DNA from: Callipepla californica brunnescens
Lineage: Eukaryota > Chordata > Aves > Galliformes > Odontophoridae
Length of the DNA stretch: 64,000 bases
Assembly (NCBI GenBank): GCA_023055505.1
Contig: JALIRH010000026.1
Coordinates: forward strand, 9,067,591 to 9,131,590
Reading direction: 5' to 3'
Below are positions 22,466-35,660 of the stretch, in pieces. The notes below the pieces were generated by a model. The model did no database searches, was not told the origin of the DNA, and saw only the letters and a program-made list of their open reading frames with translations. The number at the start of each line of letters is the position of its first letter. Within the stretch, counting starts at the first letter, position 1. Position numbers and translations under genes: made by a program.

Positions 22466-23945
22466 GAATTTCAATTCACTGAGGAACAAAATGAAAACAG
22501 AGATGATCATATATATATTTTTTTTCTTTTTCCCAAATGATATCACAAGTGGTCCTTCAGAAATGTAGCAGAAGGCTGGTAATAAGTTGTTAGGAGAAGG
22601 CTTGTGGAAGGTGAAATCAAAAAATACCTTGAAGTACTGGAGGAATGCACACAGAAAGCTAATTGATGAGAAATTAAATGGTAGTTTCTGGAACTGTCAA
22701 AATAAAAACAAAACATATTTTGAAATGGCAACATTTAAAGAAGTCTGAGAAAAAAAATATTCTATCTTGTAGAATACCACTTTTTTACTAGCGCTGTTAA
22801 ATTGTTTTGCAGTCTTAAAGCTGATATTTATCAATGATTGGAGGGTCTAGTGCTATAAGACAGGTCTGTTTACAGATACAGCCATATAGAAGAAATGTAT
22901 GCTGAATTATAAGGAAATCGATTTTGAGACAAATCCTTTGGGTGAGAAACTATCACGGAAGTGGAATTAGGAATGGAAGCTGAAAGTTGGAAGTAGTTAT
23001 TTGCTTGTTATTCTATCTGATATATATATATTTGTTGTATGTTACATATTTTTATTTCTTACATTAGGTTTATGATAATAAAAGATGCTTTATTCTGCAT
23101 CTGTAATTTCTTGATAAGAAAGGCTTTTCTGTTTATCAAGATAGTTTTTCTTTTCTCTTTATGCTGGTACAGTAGTAGTAGTAGTATTCAAGTCATTCTC
23201 CTAAGAATGAGAAAAACCACATTTTTCCTGTAAATAGCTTGCCTTGTGTTCTTGTTCTTCAGAATTACTAACATAAAACAGATTATTTAATGATCTTATA
23301 ATACAGTTTGGGGGCATCTGTTTTCTTTTATGTGTTCACCTCACACCTAGTGTTGCAAAACAGTCATTCTTCAATGTAAGTGTTATTTGTTGGTGCTTAA
23401 AGGTTCATTGAATATATCATCCCCTTTACCCTTCTTGCTTTGCTGCACAACTATTGAGCTTTCAGATCAGAGTCATATCAATAAATTCTGACTTGCTTTA
23501 CAGCTCCAATTTCATGCTTGGCCTTTCCGAAGATACATACAAGCAAAAATAAATAACTGAAAGAGGTGAAATATCTGTACAAATTGCTTTAGCAAACTTC
23601 ACGTGCGTGCAATAAGCCCTTCCCATCCCACCTAAATTAAAAGAGATTGATAAAAGTACCTGTATATTTTCTTCTCATAAATGGTGCTGTATTACAACTG
23701 TGTCCACGAGAGTGAGGGTGAGAGTTCAAAAATACCATAATGTTACATAGCCCTGTAGATGCTATTTTTTTACTTCATGAGTGTGTTCAAAAGTTCTTGT
23801 TGACTTTGGTAGATGGTGAATGAATGCTCTAGTCTGAACCTGTCAGAAGATAGTTTAACTGCTCTGAGCTGGTTGAACTGGTTTGATACAGTAAGAACTG
23901 GTTTTACCTGGTCACGATGTATTTGAACCAGAGTATCCATTGATT
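22466..23945. other. Unique AT-rich noncoding sequence
   Basis: No gene or named repeat was recognised. A short AGT trinucleotide run lies near 23171-23187, and AT-rich runs near 22510 and 23020. Confidence 0.5.
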
Positions 23946-24060
23946 GCTTTGAGAGTAATGCCTATTTATTTCTGTGGAAACCACAGCAGATGCAAAGAGC
24001 ACAATAGTGCTATCGATAGAACGTGTTTTTGGAAAAGTAAAGTATCACTTATTTTTAAAA
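23946..24060 (+). mobile_element. Mariner-type (GalluHop-like) fragment, one end only
   Basis: The sequence begins TGCTTTGAGAGTAATGCCTATTTATTT with TGGAAAC shortly after. This matches the terminal repeat and first bases of the copies at 34779 and 60444 (TGCTCTGAAA-TAATGCC-CCTAT-TT and CATGGAAAC). It continues with GCAAAGAGCACAATAGTGCT, like the internal sequence of avian mariner elements. Similarity fades by about 24060, and no opposite terminal repeat was found nearby, so it is a truncated remnant. Confidence 0.78.
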
Positions 24061-27000
24061 ATCCCATTGTACATACCTGGCAATAAATCTTCTTAATTAA
24101 TTCACTTCTCTCAATACTCTATCCTCGTCAAAGCTGTCATCAAAACTGCTTGCAGAAGTTGTCAGTTTTAAGTCTGCCCTTTGAGGCATCTTAAATAACT
24201 TCTCCCATTGTTAACTTGAGGTGCTAACATCAGAAGTGCTGAAGTCACTGAAGTTAAAACAATCACCTGCCAGAAGACAGAGATAACTGTGGATTTCAGC
24301 TGCTTAGGTTCCTTTACTTTTACTGTTTTACTCTACAAACAGATCAACATACCGCACATCAGAACTTTTTCTTCATTATACCTTTTGTCAATGCAGTAGA
24401 TGACCAGACTAAGTAATAGATTTGGTAATAGTAGCTGAGAATGGCAATTAGTTAATAATGTCCTGTGTGAACATCGGGTTCCCTAACAAAAAAACCACAC
24501 AGCACTTCTGAGGTAAATGATTAAGAATGAGGTGTTTCAAAATTAGTGTAGTTAGCTGTTCCCCATGAGCAGCATAGATTAAAAATAAAGCTACAGTTTT
24601 ATTCCAATCTAAGGTGACTACAAGTGGCGTGTTGGTATATACTAACAAATTTCGAAGTGTGCATTTGCTAAGAAACTCATAGTTTTGTGCCCATTACAGT
24701 ATTTTATTTTTGGCCTTCATACCAATCTTTGATGTGATTGTATTGTTATTAAGTAAGGCATCAGTTGAGTCAGTAAAGCATCTCTTAAGCATCTGTAACA
24801 ATTTTTCCATCACTCATCAGAATTATTTTGAGACAGGAGATGGACTCTAAACTAGTATGTGTTAGACAGAAAAATAGATACTGCAAATTTAAGGGTTATT
24901 CAGTGATTTACTGTAACAAGGGAGCAGCTTGTGAGTGTAGAGGATATGGATCTGATAAATTAATGAGAAATCTTTTCCCACAGTGTTTTAAGAGCCAAGT
25001 AAGACAGTGCTGCTGGACTAATTGTGCTTTGCTTCATATGGAAAAGCTTCTTCTAAAAAGGCATATATTGGTGTATGCTCCTTTTAGTGGGCAGCTTGTT
25101 ATAGACAGGGTCAGGAAGGAAATACGTGTTCAAAGGATCAATTTGTATAACTGACTGGTGTGGTGAAATCCACCCACAGTTTGACAAAAGGAAATGGTGC
25201 AACAGGAGGAGGCGTGAAATTGAAGAGCTATGAAACCAGCTGGTTATGTAAGTAAATTGTGTGAATTCTATACAGAAAAGGTAAAAAAATACTACCTACA
25301 TCATCACAGACCAAGAAAATGTATTTCAAATTCTTAGATTAAACAGAAAATATGTTCAGTGTTCGTTTGCATATGGTAAATGGTTTCTTGCTGTCCAAGG
25401 CAATCATACCACAGGCCTCCTGTGTACTAGCAAGTGCTGCACTTGTGCAGGCGCTCTGGTGTTAGGTGTAGAAGCCATCAAACTGCATCTGTTACTCTCT
25501 GCAAGTGCACCTATTGTTACTGTTTTTGTAAGAAATGCATCTCCTGTAGTAGCAAAGTTTTGTATTCAGCACAATTATGGCTACGAACACCCACAGCAGT
25601 GGTTAATGTGGAAGAGAGGTAATGTGAATGAGAAAAGCGAAGCTAGTTAAAGCATGTATGTGTAATTGCGTTGTTGGAAGTTACACGTGCTGATGTAAAT
25701 GCACAAAGCTTCAAAGAAAGTGGAAACAAAAAAGTCAAATGAAGCTGAAAACAGGAATGCAAATGGAGTTAATGTACTCAATGAAAAGAATCACTAGTGA
25801 CTTGACGTATCCATCTAATTCACATTTTTTCTTCCAGGCACATTTCTCACTGACCAATCTGCAGAATGTGTATTGAGGTCAGTAATAGGATACATATTTC
25901 AAGAAGAGAGGAGATTGTCTTTGCCATGTTATCCAAAAAGCTAGTAAAATTTGAACGATAATCATTTTAAACAACTCTTTAAACAGAGATTTCACTTTAC
26001 TTCCACTGATGTCATTAAACAAAAAATATCTGAAAAGATCATTCACGCATAAATATGATGATAACAGGCAGTGTAAAAACCTTGCTATTTTCCCTTTATC
26101 ACTATATGAATTTACTTTTATTTTCTGTATCTCCAGAGGGAAAAACAATGAAAGTAAATTAACTATTTATAGTTATAAAAACAGTGACTTCCATCTTATA
26201 CAACTTGGAATTGCTGTGCCAACAACTTGCATGTTTGATGAGATATGAAGAGCAGAATATAATCAGATAATGTAAGTGATGTATAAAAAGACACTTTGCT
26301 CTAAAAGACACTTTATTAAATGAAAGCATACAGCTGTGCCATCCCAATAGCATTTTGTAAAATTCTTTAAACGTTTTCTGTAATTTCTTTTCCACTTTAG
26401 AGGGGTAATATCCCAGCATCACCATCCACAAATAAATGTGGGAAAGGGGCAAGCAACCTCTAATGACATATTTTAGACCTTGATACTGGGATTCTGAACT
26501 GTTCCCATTTTTAGTCCATATTATCTAGGCAAAAATTAAAATCTTTAGACATGCATACTTAGCGCTTCATGCTGCTATGTTTTATGTACCCCTGTTCTTT
26601 TTTACCTAATGTTAATTCAGTCATCCACTCAGTACATACCAGAAACATTCAGCGTGATCAAATGAAGATCTCACTAAAAACCCATCTTGCAAACTGGAAG
26701 CATTCCGCCATGTTTAGGCACATTAAAAACACTTTACAATATATAAACGTGAGTGTTACAGCTTCATACTTCATCTCACCTCACCTGAATCTCTCCACTT
26801 ATGAAAACCCTGATAAATTATATCTCTTGGGGCAAATTTGTAAATGCTGTACTGTTAGCATTTAAATTTTAACAGCTTTAGAAAAGATTTTTTGTACAAC
26901 TTCTGTCAGCAGTATTTTTTAAGATGGAAGAGAAGGAACAAAAACTTACATTTGAATATGCCTTGAAGCCTACCAAATAATTTATCAGAAAAAGTCTGGT

Positions 27001-29377
27001 AGTAGCACTCCAAAAATAAGAAAGAACTTATTACAAATCTGCAGATGTTATGGGCTGCTTGTTTGTAGCCAAAGGTGTGTTTATTTTGCAGAATCAAATT
27101 CCTTTTGAATTAATCACAGAGGGAAAAATATAATTTTAATTAATACTCTGAGTACCTCATCAGATTTTCTCTTATATCGGTGTTAAAATTGGCTTTTCAG
27201 GAAGAGCATTTTTGAAAAGGACATTATCTTCTTCTGTTGAACAATTTCATCTGTGAACTGTCTGTCTGACAAGGCTGGTGACTGAGCAAAAGCAGTCCAT
27301 ATGATTGCCTCACAAAACCAAAATGACGAGCAAGGAAGCCCAGAGGAGATAAGTCTTCAAATAATTCCTTATATTGAGCAAGTATTTTTTTCACTTATTC
27401 AATCGTTGCAAAAAAACAGTCCTCATAAACACTCATAATTAAGGCAAGGTTGAGTAACGTGGTGCTCAAACTCCTCCAGTATTTGCTGAGGACAGCAAAC
27501 TTCTCCTTTTGTAAGTGTTTCAAATTTTTGTAGTTAATTCCTTCATCCACCTTCATACAAAAGTTGAACTCAGTCTAGACATGCTACTAACTGCATGGGC
27601 ATGCCAGTTCCCTAATACTTATGGAATCTGAGGAGAAATTTCTGCTTTCTAGCATATAACTAGAAGGAAGGAACAATTTTTCATGTTATGCTTAGTTCTA
27701 AGTTAGTATATCAGAAGAAACATTTTGGTTTTGTTTTGTTTTTTTTTTTTTCATCCTGCTGAAGAGTCTGGTCTCTTCTGCCGTACAGTGACCAACTCAA
27801 CTAATACTTTTCTAAGCAAGAGTGAACTCTCTTACTACTCCATGTCTGCGAGGAATTAATTACAAAAGTCAGTGAAGGGCACTATAAAAACAAGTAGTTT
27901 CACAAGTTATATCATCTAACACTTCTTGTTTCGTTTCGTCTTCTGGCAAAATATTTGAATGAATTTGTGCAATTTTGGTATCTAGTTTATATTTAATGCA
28001 AGGACATTTAGGTGCTTGAGTCATGAGGTACCTTCTAAAACCTAACCTTTAGAAAGGCTTTTAAATGTAAATAAGCTCAAAGTGATACTTATTTTGCTAA
28101 CTGCGATGGGAGAAAATAACAGAAAAATTTGTGTTTTGAGGCACGTTAGGTAACTTTAAGAATTCTGCTTTATTTAGGGCACTAGATTCAACTAATATAA
28201 TAGTTCTATGTCTAGGTTTCCTCTCCTGTCTCTGAGATGCTTTAAAGTATTAATGCAAATCTTGGGAATCGATGAAGATTTTTGTTATATGTGAACGTCA
28301 GGTGCTTAGGAGAGAATGGAATGATTTATTATTAATGAAATTCATAATATTTTAGATAAAACTATTTTTATTTGTTGCAGAGCATCTTGATGCAAAATAG
28401 TCTGAATCAAGTCTATGGAAATAAATCTGAGAAATAAGCTCTGCCCTAACTGCACTAACAATTTATGGATTTAATCTGAATGAAATAGAATTATTAAACA
28501 CTGAGGAAGCGTTTAAAAAAAGTTCTATGTAAGAAGGTGAAGAGTTTGGAATTCGGTTGCAAAGTTCTTCCTACTCTTCTAAATTGGGCTCTTAGGATTG
28601 GAATCCACAGCATAATATTTGTTTTCATCTCTCTTGTGTTCTTAACTTAAGAACATCTCTTTGACTACAATTTCAAAAATGCGTGTTGATCCTGGCACTC
28701 TACTGTTGGTTGCACCAAGCTGTTCTTTTCACTAGTTACATTTGCCGTTCTGTTTTACTCCCAGATTCTTTCTGAAGTAGAGTGTTTCTTTTCATGCCTT
28801 GAAATGGGTGAAAACATGGGATCTGTCAGTATTTGGAAGAGAAGATACTTAGATGTCAGACGTGCTTGTGCATTTTACTTCAGCATCTCAAATTCAAGCC
28901 TTGCAAATAAAAAGCTGAAGCTGGAGTCTGAAACTGGAAATCTAAATGCAGTTGGGAGAAAATATCTCCTTTTTTAATACACAGCAGAAAATTGTGCTGC
29001 TAGTAAAAAAAAAGATGTACTTTTTCTTTCCAAATGGAAGTCAAAGGCTGATAATGTTTTCAGAAAAAAATTGTTTTCTGCTTTCTAATGGCAATTCATG
29101 AAAAATAAATTATTTTAAAGAAAGAATTTTTTTTTTTTGAAAAGCACTTCCAAGATACTCATTAACCTGAAATCTTATTCTTCCTTTGCCGTTCACTAAA
29201 TCCCCTGTTTTGTCTGTTTGTTTGAACCTTCTCTAATGACAAGGTAGTAACATTTAATTGTATCAAAGTATTGTAAGGAAAGAGAAAACCACTCAAAGAA
29301 AAAATTTTCAAAACCAGGAAACATTATTACTTGTTTTTATAAACCAAAATTTCTCAGATTACAAAGTGGTAAATTAA
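24061..29377. other. Mostly unique AT-rich noncoding sequence
   Basis: No gene was established. Open stretches at 24828-25154 and 25285-25648 on the plus strand are unassigned and described in the findings. A run of T lies near 27737-27751. Octamer motifs occur at 25757 and 28253. Apart from these I see nothing beyond AT-rich single-copy sequence. Confidence 0.5.
25285..25648 (+). other. Unassigned open reading stretch, about 120 codons
   Basis: After a TAA at 25282 this frame stays open to a TAA at 25648. It contains residues such as ILRLNRKYVQCSFAYGKWF and HNYGYEHPQQWLMWKRGN. It has no ATG near its 5' end, and the first in-frame ATG is close to the 3' end. I recognise no family. Several open runs of this length are expected by chance in 64 kb of such DNA. 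It could be a decayed exon, a processed pseudogene, part of an old viral or transposon gene, or nothing. Confidence 0.12.
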
Positions 29378-29488
29378 TTTTTATTTTATTTTATTTTATT
29401 TTATTTTATTTTATTTTATTTTATTTTATTTTATTTTATTTTATTTTATTTTATTTTATTTTATTTTATTTTATTTTATTTTATTTTA
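29378..29488. repeat. TTTTA pentanucleotide microsatellite, about 22 units
   Basis: An essentially perfect array of TTTTA covers 111 bases, flanked by AAATTAA on the left and AATTTTTT on the right. The purity over about 22 units implies a recently expanded and probably polymorphic locus. Confidence 0.98.
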
Positions 29489-32400
29489 ATTTTTTGTGGC
29501 CTGATCTCAGTTAAATCTGCCAGAGGGAGTGCTATTGAGTGGTATTTTTCTGAATAAAGAAAAAAGCAGCATATTATATACTAAGAGCACAAGTGAAGTG
29601 AACAAGTAGAAGTGGATATTTATGAATGCCTTCCAGTAACACAGACTGTAACTGTGTTTGTCTGTCTTAATGTAAATGGCAAGTCAGCATGATTCTAGCA
29701 GTTGCAGTTCTGCTAATTGTTTGCATTTAAGGCTTAATGGTGCTAGAAAGAAATAGTACATTTCTCAGTAAAATACATCTGACACTTAAGCCAGCCCTAT
29801 GCTGAGCTGTGTGTAGCTTGCTTTGTTAATTTGAAGTAGTGCTAACCTTTGAGATTCCTTGAGGGAGAGGAAATGTTATTCTCTTGGTTTAAAATGTATT
29901 ACAAGTGTTCTTGTGCTAAGAAACATACACATTAGAGAGATCACTATGGGCTCACAAAGTTACATTTCTTACACACTAAGATGTGTGCAGTTGTGAGCGT
30001 TTTGTCCTCGCAGGATCTGATGTTGTCAGTTCCTTGAGGTTAGCTTAATGGGACTAAGCAAGCTTTAGGCTTTGGAGATGAAATTAGCACTGTGGAAAAT
30101 TGTGTTTGTTTGTTTGCAAATACATACATACATTTCATCAACATTGCATTTAGAAAAACAGGATGAAAAAAATCATTGTTGAATATATAGTGTTCCAACT
30201 TTATCTTGGATGCAGGGTTAGCCCTGATGGTGCAACTGTCTCTAGCAATCTCAAAACTCAAAATGAAGTATTCAAAGGAACCTCTGACATACATCATGAG
30301 AAGAGAACATAAATGTTGCTAACATCTCAGGTCTCTGCAGCTTCACATTCCACATTAATAAAACTAACTTGCATAGTGCCTTGGAGTGTACCGAAGCCCC
30401 AGTGATGTTGCTGAGATGATTATTTCCTTGCTGTTCCCCAAAGCAGCAATTATTTTAACTCTTAATCACATGAATAGGTGTGTGTAGAGTAGCTGAGAAA
30501 TGCCAGCATCACTGAATCCATACCAGCATATCTTGATTTTAATCCTATTAGCAAGTGAAAGTAAACTATGCCTCAAACAGGGAAAATGTATTCTTTTGTT
30601 TCTGCAAGCTGCTTCTATACAGAACAGTAGAAATAGAAAAGCACAAAAGTTCTGTAGTAAAAATGTGGTATAGACTTTTACTGTCCTTCAGAGATACAAC
30701 ACTGTGATCTCATGTTTCTTTTTTGTAGTATGTGTACAGTATTCTTGTGCTTTTCTTAATCCCCATACATTTTCTCAAATTCTAGTTGAAAAGATTAGTT
30801 TTCTTGCTCCGCTGCGCTGCATGGAAAGACAGTTCCACAACTTTCATCTCCTATTTATTAATCTAAATATATTGCCAAACTAACTGGTTTTAATGAACTA
30901 GAAACTAGATTGTTTGTAGACATAGTGCATTGAAGTATTTGAACACTTGTATATTCCTTTATTTCTTAAACTTATCTGTGCACACTGAAAGGAAATGCAT
31001 GCATGTAAGCTAATCCATAGCTGTATTATAAATAATACTGCTATAGTATGAATATTGATGATAGTGCAGCATGTTTCATGCCCAGATCCCCTCAGCGTGG
31101 TATGCTAGCTCATCATCAACGCAGATAAAGCAATAGAAATGCTTTCACTGATTTCACAACACAGAGATCTTGAACGCATATCAAGATCATTTTTCTATTT
31201 TTTTTAGTAGGTCGGTGGCAATGTTTGTTTTTTTTTTTATTTGTGTTGACTGAGTTCTCAGATCATTCCTACTGAATACACTTGCGAAGAGAACTGAGGA
31301 CCAGTTCTTGAGGGGTAGATTCTTACTGGGCACCGTAGAGGTGTTTCAGGAGGGAGGTTGGTGGTAGTACTGGCCCACCTAGGTTTGTAAAGAGTTTTCA
31401 CTGTGCATATTGTTTTGACAGTCAATTTAAAGGGTGAGAAATGGCTCCATATTTGCATTTTTAACATTCATTTTGGAGAAGCTAGAAGCCTGTGGTTTTC
31501 AATTGCCTTTCTAGCAGTGGTCAGATGATGAAGACAATCTGTTTAACAAACTGGCATGTAGGATAGCTTTCTCCGTATGTCACACATTTGCCATTCCATC
31601 TGCTGGGTAATAAAGCCAGCAAAAACCCAGCCTGACCGACCCCTTAGGTGATCTTCATGTCTTCCAAAAAAAGGAAAAAAAAAATAAATAACAACCAGAA
31701 AAGTGACAAACTCATTTAAACTTTAACGCATTTTATTTCATTTAGTGCTTCCTGTTGTACACAATGTACTGTACACAATGTGCAGTCAGTAGGCTTTCTT
31801 ATTTCTGATAAGCATTGTACAATTATTTTATTTATTATTATTTATATTTTAGATGTTTATATATTTTATATACTTTTGTATTTCTATTTTATTTATTATA
31901 AGTATTAGTTTAGATTCTTCATTGTTAAAGAAAGAGAAATATAAGGTAATGAGAATGTGATCTATATTATCAGTAACTTGTAGCAGGCACAATAACTTCA
32001 TGCCTTTTGCCAATTAGCATTAGTAAATAAGTGTCAGACTCATAGTGTTAGAAGAGGATTGCTGTTTTAGCAGCATAGGTAGTAAGGGGGATAGACAAAT
32101 GGAAGTCTGTGACTGAAGAAAATGGAGAAAAAATATAGAGAGGAATTGAGCAGTCACTTTGCCAATTTCATAGTGTGACAGAAGTTCTTTGATATACAGT
32201 TCAGCTAATCCTTTAACAGTCCTCGGCTATATGTGCTATTGTTGATTGCCTAATGCTGATAAGGTAATAATGAAAACAGTGAAACTTGTATGCATCATCA
32301 TGTTTGACAGTGAATTTAAGTGTTTCTGTATGCAGTGATCATCTCACAGAAAATAAGAAAAACTGTTGTAGTCATGAGCTTGTAGTAAGGATGCCACCAA

Positions 32401-34778
32401 GCCCTGGCAAGTGGAGTGATTGTAACCAGGTGTTGGCCCCTTTATTTTTTTTGCTAGCTACAGCCAGTGACAAAGCTATGTGAGCACGACAGTAAAATAA
32501 AGTTTAGATTTTAGAATTATTTGTAAAACAAAACAAACAAAAGAAAAAAAAAAGCTCACTTTTAGAGTGTGCAATAGACACTTGTGTTTAAAGGGAAGTC
32601 CTTTAGCCAGGCAGAACTCTGCTAGAAAATTAGTACAATTTTTGAGAATAATTTGAGATAGCAATGATAGTAGCAAAGCATTACGATATTGGACTGTAAG
32701 ATGTTCTCAGATAAAAGATGGGATCGCTACCTGTGTGTTATTTCTATCCTCAATGGGGTACATTGTATTTTTGTAGTGTAAATACAGGTGAGCATACAAC
32801 CGAGGTTATTTTGTACTCATGTAGGAAATTGTGCATCCTGCATTCTCCTGCCATTACCAAAGTATCAAATGATAAAAAGTGAATATTGAGGTGTCCTTGC
32901 TGGCTGTGTTTTCGGGGGGGTCAATGCATGATGTTACTGACATATTCTGGTTTAATGTTATAAATAGACGTACACATTAGAGAAGTTCTCTTCTATTGGT
33001 GAAACTACTTTTACTTTCAGTAGATGTAGAGTGGGGCAACTATTCATTCTCAGTTCACAGTCCTGTGAGAGAGTCCTGTTTATCTACCTAGACCTTTTTT
33101 TAAAAATATGAAAATAAATACATTGATATTTCAGCCAAAATGCATCCTTAGACAAGCACAATTCTTCAGTGCAATGAAGAGGATGTAGGAGCTTGAAGAA
33201 AAATATCTATCAGATGAGAAAGTATTGCAGTTTCCTGCTGTGAAAGCAAAGGGACTTCACGTGACTGCATCCTCACACTCAGAAGTTAATACTGAACTTC
33301 AGATTTCGTTTGCCATTTTTTGGGTTTTATTAGCACTTGCATATATTTCTAAGTAGCAAGAACAACAACTCTGTCCTTGACTAACTACTTGAAAAATAGC
33401 TGTTATGAAGCTTTGCAGAGAATAGAAGAATAGCTTTTACTTTTTCCAAGAGGAAAGGTTTTACTGAAACAGAAAGTAAGTACAGGTGAACGTTCCTGCG
33501 ATGAGAGCACTAGAAAAATACATATATAATGACAAAGGGCTGCTCCTGCAGGGAACGCTGGGATATTCTGAGTAGATCCTGATAGAGAAGAGAAAGTTAA
33601 TTTCTGTTAAACTGCTGAGTGCTTTATTACTGTTGTTATTTGTATTCTGTACTAGTGTTAAAATGTATATCAAGAGTTAACAGTAATTGAAGATATTTCT
33701 TATTTGCACATTTAAATTACCTACAACAGCTTCCTGTTCCTTACTTAGAGAATTTCTTTTTTAAACTAAAACGGTATTTATAACTGCTGAAGTACTCTTT
33801 TCTATGTCTGTTGTCCTCAAACACACACATGCCTTCTACTTTGCTTCGTTTCTTTCTGTTCTTTTGATTAAGATGAAATCTTGATGCCCACGTATGGACA
33901 TACTAAAAAAGAAGAGAAAAGAGAAAGGAGATACTGTGGAGGCATATGAAGGAAGAGAAGGGAGAATGAGAATACAACCCATCTCTTTCAATTCTTCAGG
34001 GATTTGAAATCACTTACGTTTAGGAAGTTATGCCACATGAACTCTGGTTTTCTCTTGAAGTGCTGAGTTAGACTATGTGTCCTTTTCTCTGTGAGTCATC
34101 TCACTAGTGTACCATACTCACTTCATCTCACTGTACATACTCACAGAAACATACTGTTTCTGGTGGATAAGAAAAGAAAAGCTTTTGGTAGCCATCTGTT
34201 TTGATATAGCAAAAGCAAACTATGTTCGCTGTGAATGATTTTGTTGTAAGATCACCATTCCTCATTATAGAGTTAAAGGAATTCCAACATGGAGAGATTC
34301 TGCCATTCCACTTGATAGAATTTATTGAAATTTAGACAAATTCTGAGTTGAGAAATATGACAACATACAGCGGTGTATTTGAAAGTATATGGTATTCTTT
34401 AGTTTCCATAGTGATGTCTTTGTCAGCTCTTAGCATTGAGTTCTTCCTGGTATGCAGAAGGCTGAAGGTAGGTAGAGCGAACTTTATTCACTCCCTGCAA
34501 GAATCCTGAGTTAGAGGAGTTTTTTAAAGTGGCATCTATGAGCGCTTTGATATTCTTCATTAAAAAGAAATAAATAGGAGATTTTCTGAGAAACATTTTG
34601 AGTTTTTCAGAGTGTGAAATCAGGAACAGAAAAGTCCACTATGTATCAAAATTTGGGTTCCATGCGACCTGTTTGTAGAAACAAGTTTGATAGGTATTAT
34701 TTGTTTTTACATAAAAGTTTGTCTGGGAGTGATCAGTGCTTTGGGACTTGAGAATGATCAGATGACAGTGAAGTTAGT
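29489..34778. other. Unique AT-rich noncoding sequence
   Basis: No gene or named transposon was recognised. A strongly AT-rich block with TTTATTATTATTTATATTTT-type sequence lies at about 31820-31900. Short TACA and GTTT runs occur near 30105-30130. Unique stretches at about 29640-29760 and 30380-30560 look less decayed than their surroundings but carry no identifiable motif set. Confidence 0.5.
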
Positions 34779-35304
34779 TGCTCTGAAAGCAGTGCCGCCT
34801 ATGTTTCCATGGAAACTGCAACATATACACAGAGCATAGAACAAGTTTTGGAATTACAAAACATCATTTTTCAACATAGTCACCACAGTCACCACCATTA
34901 ACTGTTTATTTTTGCTAGTTATGAACAAGAGCCTGCACACCACACTTGCAAAGATGTGCACCAGAGGAGGTGACCCTCAGCTGCTGCTGGAATACACCAT
35001 CCCGCACCTTACTGTGCTCATATCTGCTGTTTCGTTCCCATCACTATGTTCAGCAGGTTCCTGTGAATTTTAGTAGGTGTCACTTCTGCATGGAGGAATT
35101 CCATGACACACCTTTGCTTCATCTGCACTTCCATGCCAGATGCCATTCTGCCAGACTGCTCCTCTGCTGCCATTTTTAGCACAGCAATAAAATCTAAGGG
35201 AATATTGGTGGGAAGTTTCAAGCTCCGTTGTCATACCATCAGCAGCTGCTTCTGGTGTTGTGAAGAAGCATCATAAAATATGAGGCATTACTTTCTGAAC
35301 AGCA
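34779..35304 (-). mobile_element. Mariner-type (GalluHop-like) element with transposase remnant
   Basis: The left end TGCTCTGAAAGCAGTGCCGCCTAT and the right end ATGAGGCATTACTTTCTGAACAGCA are imperfect inverted repeats of about 25 bases. They bound 526 bp. The interior carries a minus-strand transposase N-terminal remnant. The same end sequence and transposase segment recur at 60444-60946, which supports a single family. A full-length mariner is about 1.3 kb, so this copy is internally deleted and depended on another element for movement. Confidence 0.9.
35018..35190 (-). pseudogene. Mariner transposase N-terminal remnant
   Basis: Minus-strand translation gives KMAAEEQSGRMASGMEVQMK, then QRCVMEFLHAE and TKIHRNLLNI. 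This is the helix-turn-helix start of a mariner transposase, the part that binds the terminal repeats. The counterpart at 60608 on the plus strand reads MKQRCVTEVLRAEKMAPTD, so the two copies confirm each other. The catalytic DDD domain is absent. It is a nonfunctional relic. Confidence 0.85.
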
Positions 35305-35552
35305 GTTGGCACGAAATAGTTCACTAGTTCTGAAATAAGAATTGGATATTGTAACTTCGCTGTGTTTTTCCTTGTTCTGAAAAGTTATGTATCTCATATA
35401 TCAGTACACACATAGTTTCATCTAATACATCTCTGTAGTGATATGGAATTTTATGTCATAACAAAATGTCCTCACAGCCACTCATTGTTTCAATTCTGCC
35501 TGTGTAGCCTAGAGTGCACTCTTTTTCTTCATCCTCAGGAGGAAGCCTAATT
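35305..35552. other. Noncoding spacer
   Basis: AT-rich single-copy sequence between the mariner element and the pyrimidine minisatellite. Nothing was recognised. Confidence 0.5.
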
Positions 35553-35642
35553 CTTCTTCTTCTGCCTTTTCTTCCTCTTCTGCCTTTTCTTCCTCTTCTG
35601 CCTTTTCTTCCTCTTCTGCCTTTTCTTCCTCTTCTGCCTTTT
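35553..35642. repeat. 18-bp pyrimidine-rich minisatellite, 5 units
   Basis: There are five head-to-tail units of CTTCCTCTTCTGCCTTTT (35553, 35571, 35589, 35607, 35625). The last four are identical and the first has one difference. A degenerate CTTCTTCTTTCCTCTTCT continues to about 35660. One strand is almost wholly pyrimidine with a single G per unit. Read in frame it would give a repeated PFLPLL hexapeptide, but nothing suggests that it is translated. Confidence 0.97.
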
Positions 35643-35660
35643 CTTCTTCTTTCCTCTTCT

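Noticed and set aside
25434..25622. Frame with a dense cysteine cluster (CTYCYCFCKKCISC) that recalls cysteine-rich viral regulatory proteins
   Set aside because: It is a short frame from an alternative start codon, in the same bases as a longer open stretch in another frame. No flanking viral genes or LTRs lie nearby, and lentivirus-type elements are not known from birds. Treated as coincidence.
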